Assembly: GCA_052324925.1 (NCBI GenBank)
Contig: JBQPRE010000001.1
DNA length: 64,000 bases
Source of the DNA: Flavimobilis sp052324925
GTDB taxonomy: Bacteria; Actinomycetota; Actinomycetes; Actinomycetales; Cellulomonadaceae
Direction: 5' to 3' (one strand)
This document shows, piece after piece, positions 49,905 through 58,809 of the stretch. A model generated the notes under the pieces. That model was not told the origin of the DNA. It worked only from the letters and a program-made list of their open reading frames with translations, and did no database searches. The translations under genes were made by a program, and so were the position numbers. How positions within the stretch are numbered: the first letter of the stretch is position 1; every line of letters starts with the position of its first letter.

Positions 49905-50047
49905 TGGAAGCTCGGTTCTCTGGTCGTCACGAGCGTAGCGACCATCTGCTGCCGATAGAGCTCCGCCTCACGCTCGGCCGGTGGGACGTCACCGAGCTCG
50001 CTGTGAAGACGCCGATTGTTGAACCAGTCCGCCCATTCCAAGGTGGC
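49901..50047 (-). pseudogene. IS3-family transposase remnant, right of hipBA
   Basis: On the minus strand it reads ATLEWADWFNNRRLHSELGD, VPPAEREAELYRQQM and VATLVTTREPSFH then a stop. This is the extreme C-terminus of an IS3-type OrfB (the RRLHxxLGxVPPAE block). An in-frame stop lies just before it, so only about 48 residues remain. It is a different IS3 subtype from the remnant on the left of hipBA. Confidence 0.85.
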
Positions 50048-50114
50048 TCACTGTCGCCGTTGACTGTGTTCCTGACAGGGTCCCAGCTGCTGCCAACGTC
50101 CTGGCCGGGTCCAA

Positions 50115-51455
50115 CTAGAGGCCCTCGTCGAGGAGGTCGAGCAGGTGCGTGAGCGTCCCGCCGACGCGCAGGCCGTCGTGCTCGTGCTCGTTGGTCACCC
50201 ACGTGCGCACGTTCCCGACCGTGGCCGCGGTGGCGAGCGAGAGGTCCGCGGGCACGAACATGTCGTCGTGATAGACGGCGGCGACGACGGGAACCTCGTT
50301 CGACGCGAGCCGGTCGACGTCATAGAGCGACGGCCACTGCGACTGGGAGTGCAGAGCCTCGGTCGCTGCTCGGAACGGTCGCAGCTCGCTCATCTCCTCG
50401 AACATCCACGGGAGGATCATCTCGCCCGTCAGCTGCAGCGGGCGCGCGTCGGGCGCGAAGTCGTCCGGCATCGTCGCGTGCGCTGCCCACGGCCGCACGT
50501 CGTCGCCGCTCGCGTAGATCGACTCGTGCAGCACCGCGTACAGGGGGTTCGTGCGGAAGCCGGTCGCCGCCTCGAGCCCCGCGAGGAACGTGTCGGAGAG
50601 CCGCTCGTGCGCGTCCGCGGAGCCGTCGGGCAGGAACGCGTCGTCGAGCAGCCAGTGGAGGCGATCCGCACCCTGCTTCATGCCGAGGTCCATGCCGAGC
50701 GACTGCAGGCGTCGCGTCGAGACGACGTCGCCGTTCGGGAGCGTCGTCGCCCCCGCGTCGAGCACGTCCGCGACCCGCGCGAGCAGCGCGACGTCCTCGG
50801 GGTGACGCGCACGGAGGGCAGCGTTCTTGCCACGCGTGCGCGCCCACGTGTTCGTGTAGAGCGCCGTCGCGTCCGGGGACAGGCTTGCGAGACCACCTGT
50901 GACGAGGCACGCGTCGAGCGCCTCCGGGTGCTGCGAGAGGTAGGTGAGCGTGAGGAAGCCGCCGTACGACTGACCGAGCGTCGTCCACGTCCGACCGCCG
51001 AAGACCTGCGCGCGCACCGCCTCCGCGTCGGCGACGATCGCGTCCGCGCGGAAGTGCGACAGGTACTCGGCCTGGGCGGCCGCGGCGTCGGGCGCACTCG
51101 CTGCGAGCGCCGCCATCGTCGCCGCCGTCACCGGGGTCGAGCGCCCCGTACCGCGCTGGTCGAGGAGGACGACACGGAAGCGCTCGAGCGCGGTCCCGAC
51201 CCAGCCCTCGGCGCTGAGCGGTCTCGGTGAACGGCCGCCCGGGCCGCCCTGGAGGAACAGGAGGAGCGGCAGGTCGTCGCCCGCGCGCGTCGCCGTGACG
51301 ACCTCGCGCGCGAGCACCTGGATCGTGCGGGGGTCCGCGGGATCGCCGTGGACGAGGGGGACCGTGACGACGTGGTCGGTCACGCGGATTCCGGGCAGGC
51401 GGTGGAGGGTGCTCACGAGAACATCGTCCCACCGGATGCCGGGATCAGCCGTCAC
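50115..51455 (-). CDS. Alpha/beta hydrolase, prolyl aminopeptidase-like (S33)
   Basis: A 446-residue peptidase-family S33 protein. Oxyanion region LLLFLQGGPGGRSPRP, DQRGTGRSTPV, nucleophile elbow LGQSYGGFLTLTYLSQHPE and a C-terminal histidine in TNEHEHDGLRVGG. It resembles proline iminopeptidases and tripeptidyl aminopeptidases that release N-terminal residues. The GTG at 51455 is chosen because it overlaps the stop of the upstream metzincin gene by four bases; a GTG at 51416 is the alternative. No signal peptide, so cytoplasmic. Confidence 0.85.
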   Translation of the reverse strand: MTADPGIRWDDVLVSTLHRLPGIRVTDHVVTVPLVHGDPADPRTIQVLAREVVTATRAGDDLPLLLFLQGGPGGRSPRPLSAEGWVGTALERFRVVLLDQRGTGRSTPVTAATMAALAASAPDAAAAQAEYLSHFRADAIVADAEAVRAQVFGGRTWTTLGQSYGGFLTLTYLSQHPEALDACLVTGGLASLSPDATALYTNTWARTRGKNAALRARHPEDVALLARVADVLDAGATTLPNGDVVSTRRLQSLGMDLGMKQGADRLHWLLDDAFLPDGSADAHERLSDTFLAGLEAATGFRTNPLYAVLHESIYASGDDVRPWAAHATMPDDFAPDARPLQLTGEMILPWMFEEMSELRPFRAATEALHSQSQWPSLYDVDRLASNEVPVVAAVYHDDMFVPADLSLATAATVGNVRTWVTNEHEHDGLRVGGTLTHLLDLLDEGL

Positions 51456-52636
51456 AGGTGCGGCGTGCACCGCCCCGCGCCGAGCGCGGCGAGGCCCTCG
51501 ATCTCGCCGGGCCCCCACGTCGAGACGCTGCTCACGCTGCCGTACATGAGGGCGTCCGGCTCGTCGACGTGCCCGAGCCCGAGCAGGTGCCCGACCTCAT
51601 GGCGGAGCACGCCCACGTACGCGGGCTCACCCTGCTGGCGTGGGATGCGCAGCAGTTCGACGTCGAGCGCGACGCCTCCTGTGACATAGCCGGTCTGGTT
51701 CCCGCGCGTCAGCTGTTGCGCGCCGCCGAGACCCGCGACGTTGCCGGCGAGCTCGGGGATCTCCGCGTCGCTCGCCCACCCGATGATCGCAGGCGCCCAG
51801 CGGTCCCCGTAGCGGCCCGGCTGGTACGGCTCGCGGTCAAAGCTCACGCGCTCGTCGGTCGTGCCCTCGAGGAGGATCGACAGGCCGGAGAGTGACGACG
51901 CCTCGGCAAGCACCTGACCGAGCCAGGCCTCGAAGCCGACCGGGGCGTCAGTCGGGTCGATGACGATGCGGATCGCGCGGCAGGGGGACCACGTCGCCGC
52001 GTCGGACAGCGTGGCATAGGGGCCGCTCCGCGCGGCCGGGACCGGGGGCAGGATGCGCTCGGCCTGCTCGTCGATGCCCGGCCGGGGCATGTCCCCGCCC
52101 ACCGCGCGTGGGTCGCCGAGCCATTGCGCCCGCGGGACGTCGAGCGTCGGTGAGAGGCGCTCGGCACCGACCCCTCGGTCGAGGACGACGACGGTGAGGA
52201 TGACGACGAGCAGGAGGACGAGCCACCCCCCGCGCCGTCGCGGCTGCGGAGCGGGTGCGGACCAACCGCGCGGGTCACCGTACTGCGTGGGAGACAGGGG
52301 CTGCCGGGACCTCGGGTGTCGACGGTGCTGGCCGGGCACGTCCCACGAGGTCGCGGCCCGCTCGAACTCGGCGAAGGCGCGCGCATAGGCCTCGTCGGAC
52401 AACTGCGGCGTGGCAGGGGAGGTCTGAGGCGACCATGACGTGGGAGCGTCCGGCACGGCGGCGGGGGCTCCGGGCGCGGCGGCGGGAGCGCCGGCGTCCG
52501 CGGGCACGGGAGGGCCGTAGGGGGACGTGGGCGGCGACGACGGCCCCGCGCCGGCCTGGCGCGACGGATCCGCCGCATGGCGGCCGCGGGGCCAGGCATC
52601 CCCTGGGTTCTCGTCGTGCGTCGTCACAGCATCCAT
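51452..52636 (-). CDS. Membrane-anchored metzincin-type zinc metalloprotease
   Basis: A 394-residue protein. The first 130 residues are Pro/Ala/Ser/Arg-rich and disordered, cytoplasmic by topology. A single transmembrane segment (about 141-160, GGWLVLLLVVILTVVVL) precedes the extracellular part. The protease motif HEVGHLLGLGHVDEPDALM has the metzincin zinc site HExGHxxGxxH and a downstream Met-turn, as in matrixin-type peptidases. Two cysteines (SPCRA, GRCTPHL) may pair. ATG at 52636. It is coupled to the peptidase gene. Confidence 0.82.
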   Translation of the reverse strand: MDAVTTHDENPGDAWPRGRHAADPSRQAGAGPSSPPTSPYGPPVPADAGAPAAAPGAPAAVPDAPTSWSPQTSPATPQLSDEAYARAFAEFERAATSWDVPGQHRRHPRSRQPLSPTQYGDPRGWSAPAPQPRRRGGWLVLLLVVILTVVVLDRGVGAERLSPTLDVPRAQWLGDPRAVGGDMPRPGIDEQAERILPPVPAARSGPYATLSDAATWSPCRAIRIVIDPTDAPVGFEAWLGQVLAEASSLSGLSILLEGTTDERVSFDREPYQPGRYGDRWAPAIIGWASDAEIPELAGNVAGLGGAQQLTRGNQTGYVTGGVALDVELLRIPRQQGEPAYVGVLRHEVGHLLGLGHVDEPDALMYGSVSSVSTWGPGEIEGLAALGAGRCTPHL

Positions 52637-52663
52637 GGTGCCGCACGCCACCGACATCCGGCA

Positions 52664-52706
52664 GGAGGCCCCCGCCCGTCGCGCTCGGCGATGGGCGAGG
52701 GCCTCC
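52664..52706 (-). terminator. Terminator of the glp genes
   Basis: GGAGGCCC and CGCCC pair with GGGCG and GGGCCTCC around a 15-nt loop, with one internal C/A mismatch. It lies 19 bp downstream of glpK and just before the metzincin start on the same strand. Confidence 0.65.
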
Positions 52707-52724
52707 TCTCGCGGGTCTGCTGGG

Positions 52725-54242
52725 TCAGAGGACGTCGTCGTCGACCCAGTCGAGGGTCTTCGTGACGGCCTTCTTCCACAGGCGGTACTGGCGGTCGCGC
52801 TCCGCCGGGTCGATGGTCGGCTTCCAGCGCCCGCCCTCAACCCAGTTGTCGCGCACGTCCTGCTCGCCGGACCAGAAGCCGACGGCGATCCCGGCCGCGT
52901 AGGCCGCGCCGAGCGCCGTCGTCTCCGCAACCTCCGGCCGCACGACCTCGACGTCGAGGATGTCCGCCTGGAACTGCATGAGCAGCTCGTTGGCGACCAT
53001 GCCGCCGTCGACCTTGAGCTCCTTGAGAGGGACGCCCGAGTCAGCGTTCATCGCGTCGAGCACCTCACGCGTCTGGAAGGCCGTCGCCTCGAGGGCTGCG
53101 CGCGCGATGTGATTCTTGTTGACGTAGCGCGTGAGCCCGACGAGCGCACCGCGTGCGTCCGCACGCCAGTGCGGCGCGAACAGGCCGGAGAACGCGGGCA
53201 CGAAGTACGCGCCGCCGTTGTCGTCGACCTTGCGTGCCAGGTGCTCGACGTCAGGTGCGTCATCGAACATGCCCAGGTTGTCGCGCAGCCACTGGATGAG
53301 CGAACCCGTGACGGCGATCGAACCCTCGAGGGCGTAGACCGTCGGCTGGTCGCCGATCTTGTAGCAGACGGTCGTGAGCAGGCCGTTCTCTGAGCGCACG
53401 GGCTCGGTGCCCGTGTTGAGGAGCATGAAGTTGCCCGTCCCGTACGTGTTCTTGGCCGTGCCGACCTCGAAGCACGCCTGACCGAACGTCGCGGCCTGCT
53501 GGTCGCCGAGGATGCCAGCGATCGGCACGCCGGGAACCATGCCGCGAGGGCGGCCGTGCCCGTAGACCTCGGACGAGGAGCGGATCTCCGGGAGCATCGA
53601 CATGGGGATGCCCATGTCCTTGGCGATGTCCTCGTTCCACGTGAGCGTGTCGATGTTCATGAGCATCGTGCGCGACGCGTTCGTCACGTCGGTCACGTGG
53701 ATGCCGCCCTCGACGCCGCCGGTCATGTTCCACAGGACCCACGTGTCGGTGTTGCCGAAGACGAGGTCGCCACGCTCGGCAGCCTCGCGGGCGCCGTCGA
53801 CGTTGTCGAGGATCCACTTGACCTTGGGCCCTGAGAAGTACGTGGCGAGCGGCAGGCCGACGATGTCCTTGTACTTCTCGGGGCCGTCAGCGCCGCCCAG
53901 CTCGTCGACGATCTTCTGCGTGCGCGTGTCCTGCCACACGATCGCGTTGTAGACCGGCTTGCCGGTCGTCTTGTTCCACACGACCGCGGTCTCGCGCTGG
54001 TTCGTGATGCCGACTGCCGCGATCTCGTCGTGCGACGCGTTGCCGCGCGTGAGCGCGATGCCCACGGCCTCGCGGACGTTGTTCCAGATCTGCTCAGGGT
54101 TGTGCTCGACCCAGCCGGCCTGCGGGAAGATCTGGTCGTGTTCGAGCTGGCCGACGGAGTGGATCGTGCCGTCGTGCGTGAAGAGGATCGCGCGCGAGCT
54201 GGTCGTGCCCTGGTCGATCGCCAGGACGTACTTCTTCTCCAT
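52725..54242 (-). CDS. glpK: Glycerol kinase
   Basis: A 505-residue FGGY kinase phosphorylating glycerol to glycerol 3-phosphate. N-terminal ATP site AIDQGTTSSRAILF, glycerol contacts in ITNQRETAVVWNKTTGKPVYNAIVWQDTRT, and the FGGY signatures YGTGNFMLLNTG and FVPAFSGLFAPHWRADARGALVGLTR. Normal length. ATG at 54242. It is last in the order glpD, glpF, glpK, each pair separated by a hairpin. Confidence 0.97.
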   Translation of the reverse strand: MEKKYVLAIDQGTTSSRAILFTHDGTIHSVGQLEHDQIFPQAGWVEHNPEQIWNNVREAVGIALTRGNASHDEIAAVGITNQRETAVVWNKTTGKPVYNAIVWQDTRTQKIVDELGGADGPEKYKDIVGLPLATYFSGPKVKWILDNVDGAREAAERGDLVFGNTDTWVLWNMTGGVEGGIHVTDVTNASRTMLMNIDTLTWNEDIAKDMGIPMSMLPEIRSSSEVYGHGRPRGMVPGVPIAGILGDQQAATFGQACFEVGTAKNTYGTGNFMLLNTGTEPVRSENGLLTTVCYKIGDQPTVYALEGSIAVTGSLIQWLRDNLGMFDDAPDVEHLARKVDDNGGAYFVPAFSGLFAPHWRADARGALVGLTRYVNKNHIARAALEATAFQTREVLDAMNADSGVPLKELKVDGGMVANELLMQFQADILDVEVVRPEVAETTALGAAYAAGIAVGFWSGEQDVRDNWVEGGRWKPTIDPAERDRQYRLWKKAVTKTLDWVDDDVL

Positions 54243-54309
54243 GATGGGGTTCCTTCACGTCGTCGTGGTCGGAGGAGCTGCGTGGTCGCACCCGGGTGCG
54301 GTGCGTGGG

Positions 54310-54358
54310 CCGCGCCTGAGGCGCGGTGGCGTGAGCGGCGCGTGGACGCGCCGCTCAC
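54310..54358 (-). terminator. Two hairpins between glpF and glpK
   Basis: CCGCGCC TGA GGCGCGG (54310-54326) and a perfect 12-bp stem GTGAGCGGCGCG/CGCGCCGCTCAC (54331-54358). They may damp glpK expression relative to glpF or stabilise the message. Confidence 0.6.
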
Positions 54359-54364
54359 GTGAGG

Positions 54365-55102
54365 TCACATGTAGGCCGCGCCGACGAGGCCGCCGATGAT
54401 GCCGCCGATGAGCGGTCCGACGACCGGCACCCAGGCGTAGCTCCAGTCGCTCGACCCCTTGCCCTTGATGGGCAGGAGCGCGTGCGCGATGCGGGGGCCG
54501 AGGTCACGAGCCGGGTTGATCGCGTACCCCGTCGGGCCACCGAGCGAGGTACCGATGACGACGACGATGAGGGCGACGGCGAGCGGGCCGATCTGCGTGG
54601 GCGTCTTGCCCTGGATGACGACCCAGAACACGAGGACGAACGTGCCGATGATCTCCGTGAGGAGGTTCCAGCCGTACGAGCGGATCGCCGGGCCGGTCGA
54701 GAACACGGCGAGCTTGGCGCCCGCGTCGGCGTCCTCGTCGAAGTGCTTCTTGAATGCGAGGAACATGACGACGGCGCCGAGGAAGGCGCCCAGCATCTCT
54801 GCTCCGAAGTACGTGAACATGTGAGCGACGGTCGGGTCAATCGTGGCGCCGTCCGCCCCTGTGTAGAACGGTTCACCGGCTGCGAAGAGACCGATCGTCA
54901 CGGCGGGGTTGAGGTGGGCGCCGGACTTGAACGCGACGTAGACACCGGCGAAGACCGCAAGGCCCCAGCCGAAGTTGATGAGGAGCCAGCCGCCGTCGAA
55001 CCCCTTCGACTTGGGCAGCAGGACGGTGGCGACGACACCGCCACCGAGGAGCAGGAGGATCGCGGTCCCGAGTACTTCGGACCAGAAGGCGTCCATCAAC
55101 AT
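54365..55102 (-). CDS. glpF: Glycerol facilitator, MIP/aquaporin family
   Basis: A 245-residue, six-segment channel. Both NPA half-helices are present (GAHLNPAVTIGLF and AINPARDLGPRI); the Asp after the second NPA (NPARD) is the hallmark of aquaglyceroporins. The hydrophobic segments match the family. The ATG at 55102 (MLMDAFWSEVLG) is preferred; an in-frame GTG at 55138 would add a polar, unconserved extension. Confidence 0.93.
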   Translation of the reverse strand: MLMDAFWSEVLGTAILLLLGGGVVATVLLPKSKGFDGGWLLINFGWGLAVFAGVYVAFKSGAHLNPAVTIGLFAAGEPFYTGADGATIDPTVAHMFTYFGAEMLGAFLGAVVMFLAFKKHFDEDADAGAKLAVFSTGPAIRSYGWNLLTEIIGTFVLVFWVVIQGKTPTQIGPLAVALIVVVIGTSLGGPTGYAINPARDLGPRIAHALLPIKGKGSSDWSYAWVPVVGPLIGGIIGGLVGAAYM

Positions 55103-55173
55103 GGAGGTGCTCTCTTTCTGGGTGGACTTCGTTGTCACGACCCGGCCACGTCGGTGTGGTCGGGGGATCGGGG

Positions 55174-55197
55174 GAGGAGGGCCGTCCGGCCCTCCTC
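55174..55197 (-). terminator. Hairpin between glpD and glpF
   Basis: A perfect 11-bp stem GAGGAGGGCCG with loop TC and CGGCCCTCCTC, immediately after the glpD stop on the same strand. With the hairpins before glpK it suggests stepwise reduction of the transcript. Confidence 0.65.
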
Positions 55198-55204
55198 GTA
55201 GTTG

Positions 55205-56956
55205 TCAGCGGTTGAGCGGGATGAGCGGGCTGACGTCTGCGGCGGCGAGGCGCGTGCGCTCTGCCGCGGCGTCGTCGGGCTCGTGCTCGGCAGCGGCCTC
55301 AGCCTCTGCACGGGCGGTGTACGACGCGATCTCGTCGGCCCGTCGGGCCTCGTCCCAGCTGAGCCGGTCCGCGGCGATCTGGGAGATCTCGTCGAGCGCT
55401 GCGAGCCCGCGGTCACGGATCTCGTAGTTGAGGCGGGTGCGGTGGAGCAGCAGGTCCTCGAGGTGAAGGACTCCCTCGGCCTCGACCGCGTACGCGATCT
55501 CAGCCCGCAGGTAGGCGGGGGCGTGCTCGAGGGGTCGGGCGAGGCTCGGGTCCGCCTCGCACAGCGCGACGAGGTCGCCGACGAGCGAGCCGTAACGGTG
55601 GAAGAGGTGGTCGAGCATCGCGCGGTCCCACCCGTAGGTGCGGGCGTGGCGCCTGGCCCAGTTGCGCTGGGCCTCGAGCCCGACGGCGCCGAGCAGGGGC
55701 GTCTGTGCGGTCACTGACGGGCGGGTGCGGGCCTCGGCACCGAGCGCGAAGTCGACGGCGTCCTCTGCCATGACCCGGTAGGTCGTGAGCTTGCCACCTG
55801 CGATGACGGTGAGGCCGGGGGTGGGGGAGGCGACCGTGTGCTCGCGGGAGACCTTGGCCGAGCTCGTGCCCTCCTTGGTCCCGGGCTGCAGCAGGGGCCG
55901 CAGGCCGGCCCACGTGCCGATGATGTCGTCGCGCGTGAGCGGGTCGGCGAGCACGGCGTTGGCGTGGTCGAGGACGTAGTCGATGTCGGCTGCGGTCGCG
56001 ACGGGGTGCGTGAGCTCCTGCTCCCACGGCGTGTCGGTCGTGCCGATCACCCAGTAGCGGGACCACGGGATGACGAAGAGGACCGACTTCTCGGTCTGCA
56101 GGATGAGCCCGACGGTTCCCCGGATGCGTTCGCGGGGGACGACGATGTGGATGCCCTTGGATGCGAGGACCCGCAGGCCGCCCTCGGTCCCGGCGAGCGA
56201 CTCGGTCTCCTCGGTCCACACGCCGGTTGCGTTGATGACGTGGCGGGCCTTGACGGGGAAGCGGTCGCCGGTCTCGAGGTCCTCGAGGACGGCGCCGTCG
56301 ACGCGGCCCGACGGCGTCGACGTCAGCTCGACGACTTGCGTGCGGGTTGCGGCGTGCGCGCCGTACTCGGCGGCTGTCCGGACGAGCGTGAGGACGAGGC
56401 GGGCGTCGTCGACCGATGCGTCCCAGTAGCGCAGCGCGCCGACCGCGGCGTCGTGGCGGAGGTCGGGGAAGAGCTTTTCCATGCCGGTACGCGTGAGGTG
56501 CCGGTGCCACGGCATGGCCCGGGAGCCCGGAGCGAGCGTCGCGAGGCCGTCGTACAGGGCGACGCCTGCGCCGATGTAGGCGCGCTGCCAGACCTTGTGC
56601 TCGAGGGGGAAGAGGAAGGAGACGGGCTTGACGAGGTGTGGTGCGAGCTTCTTGATGAGCAGGTCGCGCTCGGTGAGGGCTTCCTTGACGAGGTGGAAGT
56701 CGAGCATCTGCAGGTAACGCAGGCCGCCGTGGACGAGCTTGGACGAGCGGGAGGACGTGCCTGACGCCCAGTCCTGGCCTTCGACGATCGCGGTCGTGAG
56801 ACCGCGGCTCACGGCGTCGAGGGCGATCCCGGCGCCGGTGACGCCGCCGCCGACGACGAGGACGTCGAGCGGCTCGGTCGCCGAGGCGCGCAGGGCGTCG
56901 AGCGATGTCCGACGCGTTGCCGGGGTGAGGCGGGACGCGGCTCCGGAGACGGACAT
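55205..56956 (-). CDS. glpD: Aerobic glycerol-3-phosphate dehydrogenase
   Basis: A 583-residue FAD-dependent, membrane-associated enzyme oxidising glycerol 3-phosphate to dihydroxyacetone phosphate. FAD-binding VLVVGGGVTGAGIALDAVSRG, DWASGTSSRSSKLVHGGLRYL, YWVIGTTDTPWEQ and GGKLTTYRVMAEDAVD are characteristic. The ATG at 56956 (MSVSGAASRL) follows AAAGGTGTCACCC. It is divergent from the SorC-type regulator, with 151 bp between the starts. Confidence 0.97.
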   Translation of the reverse strand: MSVSGAASRLTPATRRTSLDALRASATEPLDVLVVGGGVTGAGIALDAVSRGLTTAIVEGQDWASGTSSRSSKLVHGGLRYLQMLDFHLVKEALTERDLLIKKLAPHLVKPVSFLFPLEHKVWQRAYIGAGVALYDGLATLAPGSRAMPWHRHLTRTGMEKLFPDLRHDAAVGALRYWDASVDDARLVLTLVRTAAEYGAHAATRTQVVELTSTPSGRVDGAVLEDLETGDRFPVKARHVINATGVWTEETESLAGTEGGLRVLASKGIHIVVPRERIRGTVGLILQTEKSVLFVIPWSRYWVIGTTDTPWEQELTHPVATAADIDYVLDHANAVLADPLTRDDIIGTWAGLRPLLQPGTKEGTSSAKVSREHTVASPTPGLTVIAGGKLTTYRVMAEDAVDFALGAEARTRPSVTAQTPLLGAVGLEAQRNWARRHARTYGWDRAMLDHLFHRYGSLVGDLVALCEADPSLARPLEHAPAYLRAEIAYAVEAEGVLHLEDLLLHRTRLNYEIRDRGLAALDEISQIAADRLSWDEARRADEIASYTARAEAEAAAEHEPDDAAAERTRLAAADVSPLIPLNR

Positions 56957-57029
56957 GGGTGACACCTTTCGTCGTCGTCGACCTGGTGATGCCCACGCAA
57001 CCAGCGTTGGCACGGACGCGCAACCGGGC

Positions 57030-57043
57030 TGCACAGATGTGCA
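57030..57043. promoter_or_regulatory. Palindrome between glpD and the SorC regulator
   Basis: TGCACA-GA-TGTGCA, a perfect 6-2-6 inverted repeat at the centre of the divergent intergenic region. SorC/DeoR-type regulators bind short TG-CA palindromes; the regulator at 57108 is the natural candidate. Confidence 0.5.
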
Positions 57044-57107
57044 AGGCTAGGACCTAGATCCCCGGCAAAAGCCCCCGGGGCCGGACTTGTGGGCTGGTGA
57101 GGTGGCC

Positions 57108-58109
57108 ATGCGTGCACGTGGACGTGACGTCCTGGCGGCGGCGTCGATGTACTACCTGCAAGACATGACGATGGAGACGATCGCGCGTCAGCTGGGGACG
57201 TCGCGCTCGACCGTCTCGCGTCTCATCAAGGAGGCGCGCGAGACGGGGGTTGTCGAGATCACGCTGCGCCCGACGCAATCGCGTGCGCCGGGCCTCACCC
57301 AGCGCATCCGTGACCGGTACGGGATCGACGCCTACGTGGCGCCCGTTCCGGACTCGGCAGGCCAGTCTGATCGCCTCGACCACGTTGCGCGTGCCGCGGC
57401 GCGACTCGTCGGCTCGTGGTTCGACTCCGAGATGGTGCTTGCGATCGCGTGGGGGACGACGATTCACGCGATCGGTGGGCACCTGCAGCAGAAGCAGACG
57501 CGCGGCTCGGCCGTCGTCCAGCTCAACGGCGCCGCCAACACGCGGTCGAGCGGAGTCGACTATGCGGGCGACCTCATCTCTGGCTACGGACGCGCCTTTG
57601 GCGCCCACGTCCACCATTTCCCCGTTCCGGCATTCTTTGACTTTGCCGAGACGCGCGACGCGATGTGGCGCGAACGTTCCGTGCGGCGCATCCTCGACGT
57701 TCAGCGGCGCGCCGACATCGCCCTGTTCTCGGTGGGCGCACTCGAGGGTGAGCTGCCGAGCCACGTCTATTCGGCGGGCTACCTCGAGCCCGAGGACGTC
57801 GAGCTGCTTGGCCTCGAGGGCGTCGTCGGCGACGTGTGCACCGTGTTCCTGCGCGCCGACGGCTCGTACGCCGACGTGGCGATCAACGCACGCGCAACCG
57901 GTCCGACGCCCGCGCAGCTGCGGCTCATCCCACGTCGCGTATGCGCGGTCGCGGGCGACAACAAGGCCGTGCCGCTGCGTGCCGCGCTCCTCGCGGGTGT
58001 GCCGACGCACCTCATCACCGACGAGCTCACGGCGCAGCGCCTCCTCGAGCTCGACGACGGCGTCGACGACGACGAGGCGTGGACGGACGTGCGCGACCCC
58101 CGTCCCTGA
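57108..58109 (+). CDS. SorC-family sugar-binding transcriptional regulator
   Basis: A 333-residue SorC/DeoR-type protein. N-terminal HTH: AASMYYLQDMTMETIARQLGTSRSTVSRLIKEARETGVVEI (about 10-55). C-terminal sugar-phosphate-binding domain with AIAWGTTIHAIGGHL, LNGAANTRSSGVDYAGDLI and DVCTVFLRADGSY. Linkage to glpD, glpF and glpK suggests that it senses glycerol 3-phosphate or dihydroxyacetone phosphate. The ATG at 57108 follows GTGAGGTGGCC; a GTG at 57087 is possible. Confidence 0.88.
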   Translation: MRARGRDVLAAASMYYLQDMTMETIARQLGTSRSTVSRLIKEARETGVVEITLRPTQSRAPGLTQRIRDRYGIDAYVAPVPDSAGQSDRLDHVARAAARLVGSWFDSEMVLAIAWGTTIHAIGGHLQQKQTRGSAVVQLNGAANTRSSGVDYAGDLISGYGRAFGAHVHHFPVPAFFDFAETRDAMWRERSVRRILDVQRRADIALFSVGALEGELPSHVYSAGYLEPEDVELLGLEGVVGDVCTVFLRADGSYADVAINARATGPTPAQLRLIPRRVCAVAGDNKAVPLRAALLAGVPTHLITDELTAQRLLELDDGVDDDEAWTDVRDPRP

Positions 58110-58275
58110 CCCTCCGACCCGCCCTGCCCCGACTCGTCGCACTTCTGCACACTGCCTGGCAAGCGCTGGGAGTCGGGTGCCTCTGGCCATGGTGCGAGAT
58201 CCTTACGATGTCAACCACCTTGGCGTTGCTGGATGCGGGCACCGTCTGGCGAGCGTCGGGGAGTAGCGTTCTCGC

Positions 58276-58791
58276 GTGAGCCCAGCCGCACCGCCCTTCA
58301 CTGTCCGCTCCGCCCTGCCCGCTGACGTCCGCGCGATCCGCGAGCTCGTCGAGCCGTACGCGCACCGACGCATCCTCATCGCGAAGGAGCAGGTCACCTA
58401 CTACGAGGCCGTGCAGGAGTTCGTCGTCGCGGTTGATGGGGCGGGCGAGGTCGTCGGCTGCGGCGCGCTCCACGTCATGTGGGCGGACCTCGCAGAGATC
58501 CGCACGCTCGCGGTCGTGCCGGGATGGGTGGGCACAGGCGTCGGGCACGCGATCCTCGACGCGCTCCTCGATCGCGCACGGGCGCTCGGCCTCGAGCGCG
58601 TCTTCTGCCTAACGTTCGAGGTCGACTTCTTCGCCCGCCACGGCTTCGAGGAGATCGACGGGACGGTCGTCACGCCCGAGGTCTACGCCGAGCTGCTGCG
58701 TTCGCACGACGACGGCGTCGCGGAGTTCCTCGACCTCGCCAGAGTCAAACCGAACACCCTAGGCAACACCCGCATGCTCCTCCACCTCTAG
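58276..58791 (+). CDS. argA: Amino-acid N-acetyltransferase, Rv2747-type GNAT
   Basis: A 171-residue GNAT enzyme. Residues VRSALPADVRAIRELVEPYAHRRILI, YEAVQEFVVAVDG, VVGCGALHVMWADLAEIRTLAV, VGTGVGHAILDALL, FEVDFFARHGFEEIDGT and VAEFLDLARVKPNTLGNTRMLLHL match the actinobacterial short N-acetylglutamate synthase (Rv2747 type), first step of arginine synthesis from glutamate or glutamine. The start codon is GTG. It has its own 166-bp upstream region and is bounded by a terminator. Other arg genes are not nearby. Confidence 0.88.
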   Translation: MSPAAPPFTVRSALPADVRAIRELVEPYAHRRILIAKEQVTYYEAVQEFVVAVDGAGEVVGCGALHVMWADLAEIRTLAVVPGWVGTGVGHAILDALLDRARALGLERVFCLTFEVDFFARHGFEEIDGTVVTPEVYAELLRSHDDGVAEFLDLARVKPNTLGNTRMLLHL

Positions 58792-58809
58792 CACCTCGAC
58801 GCAGCCCGC

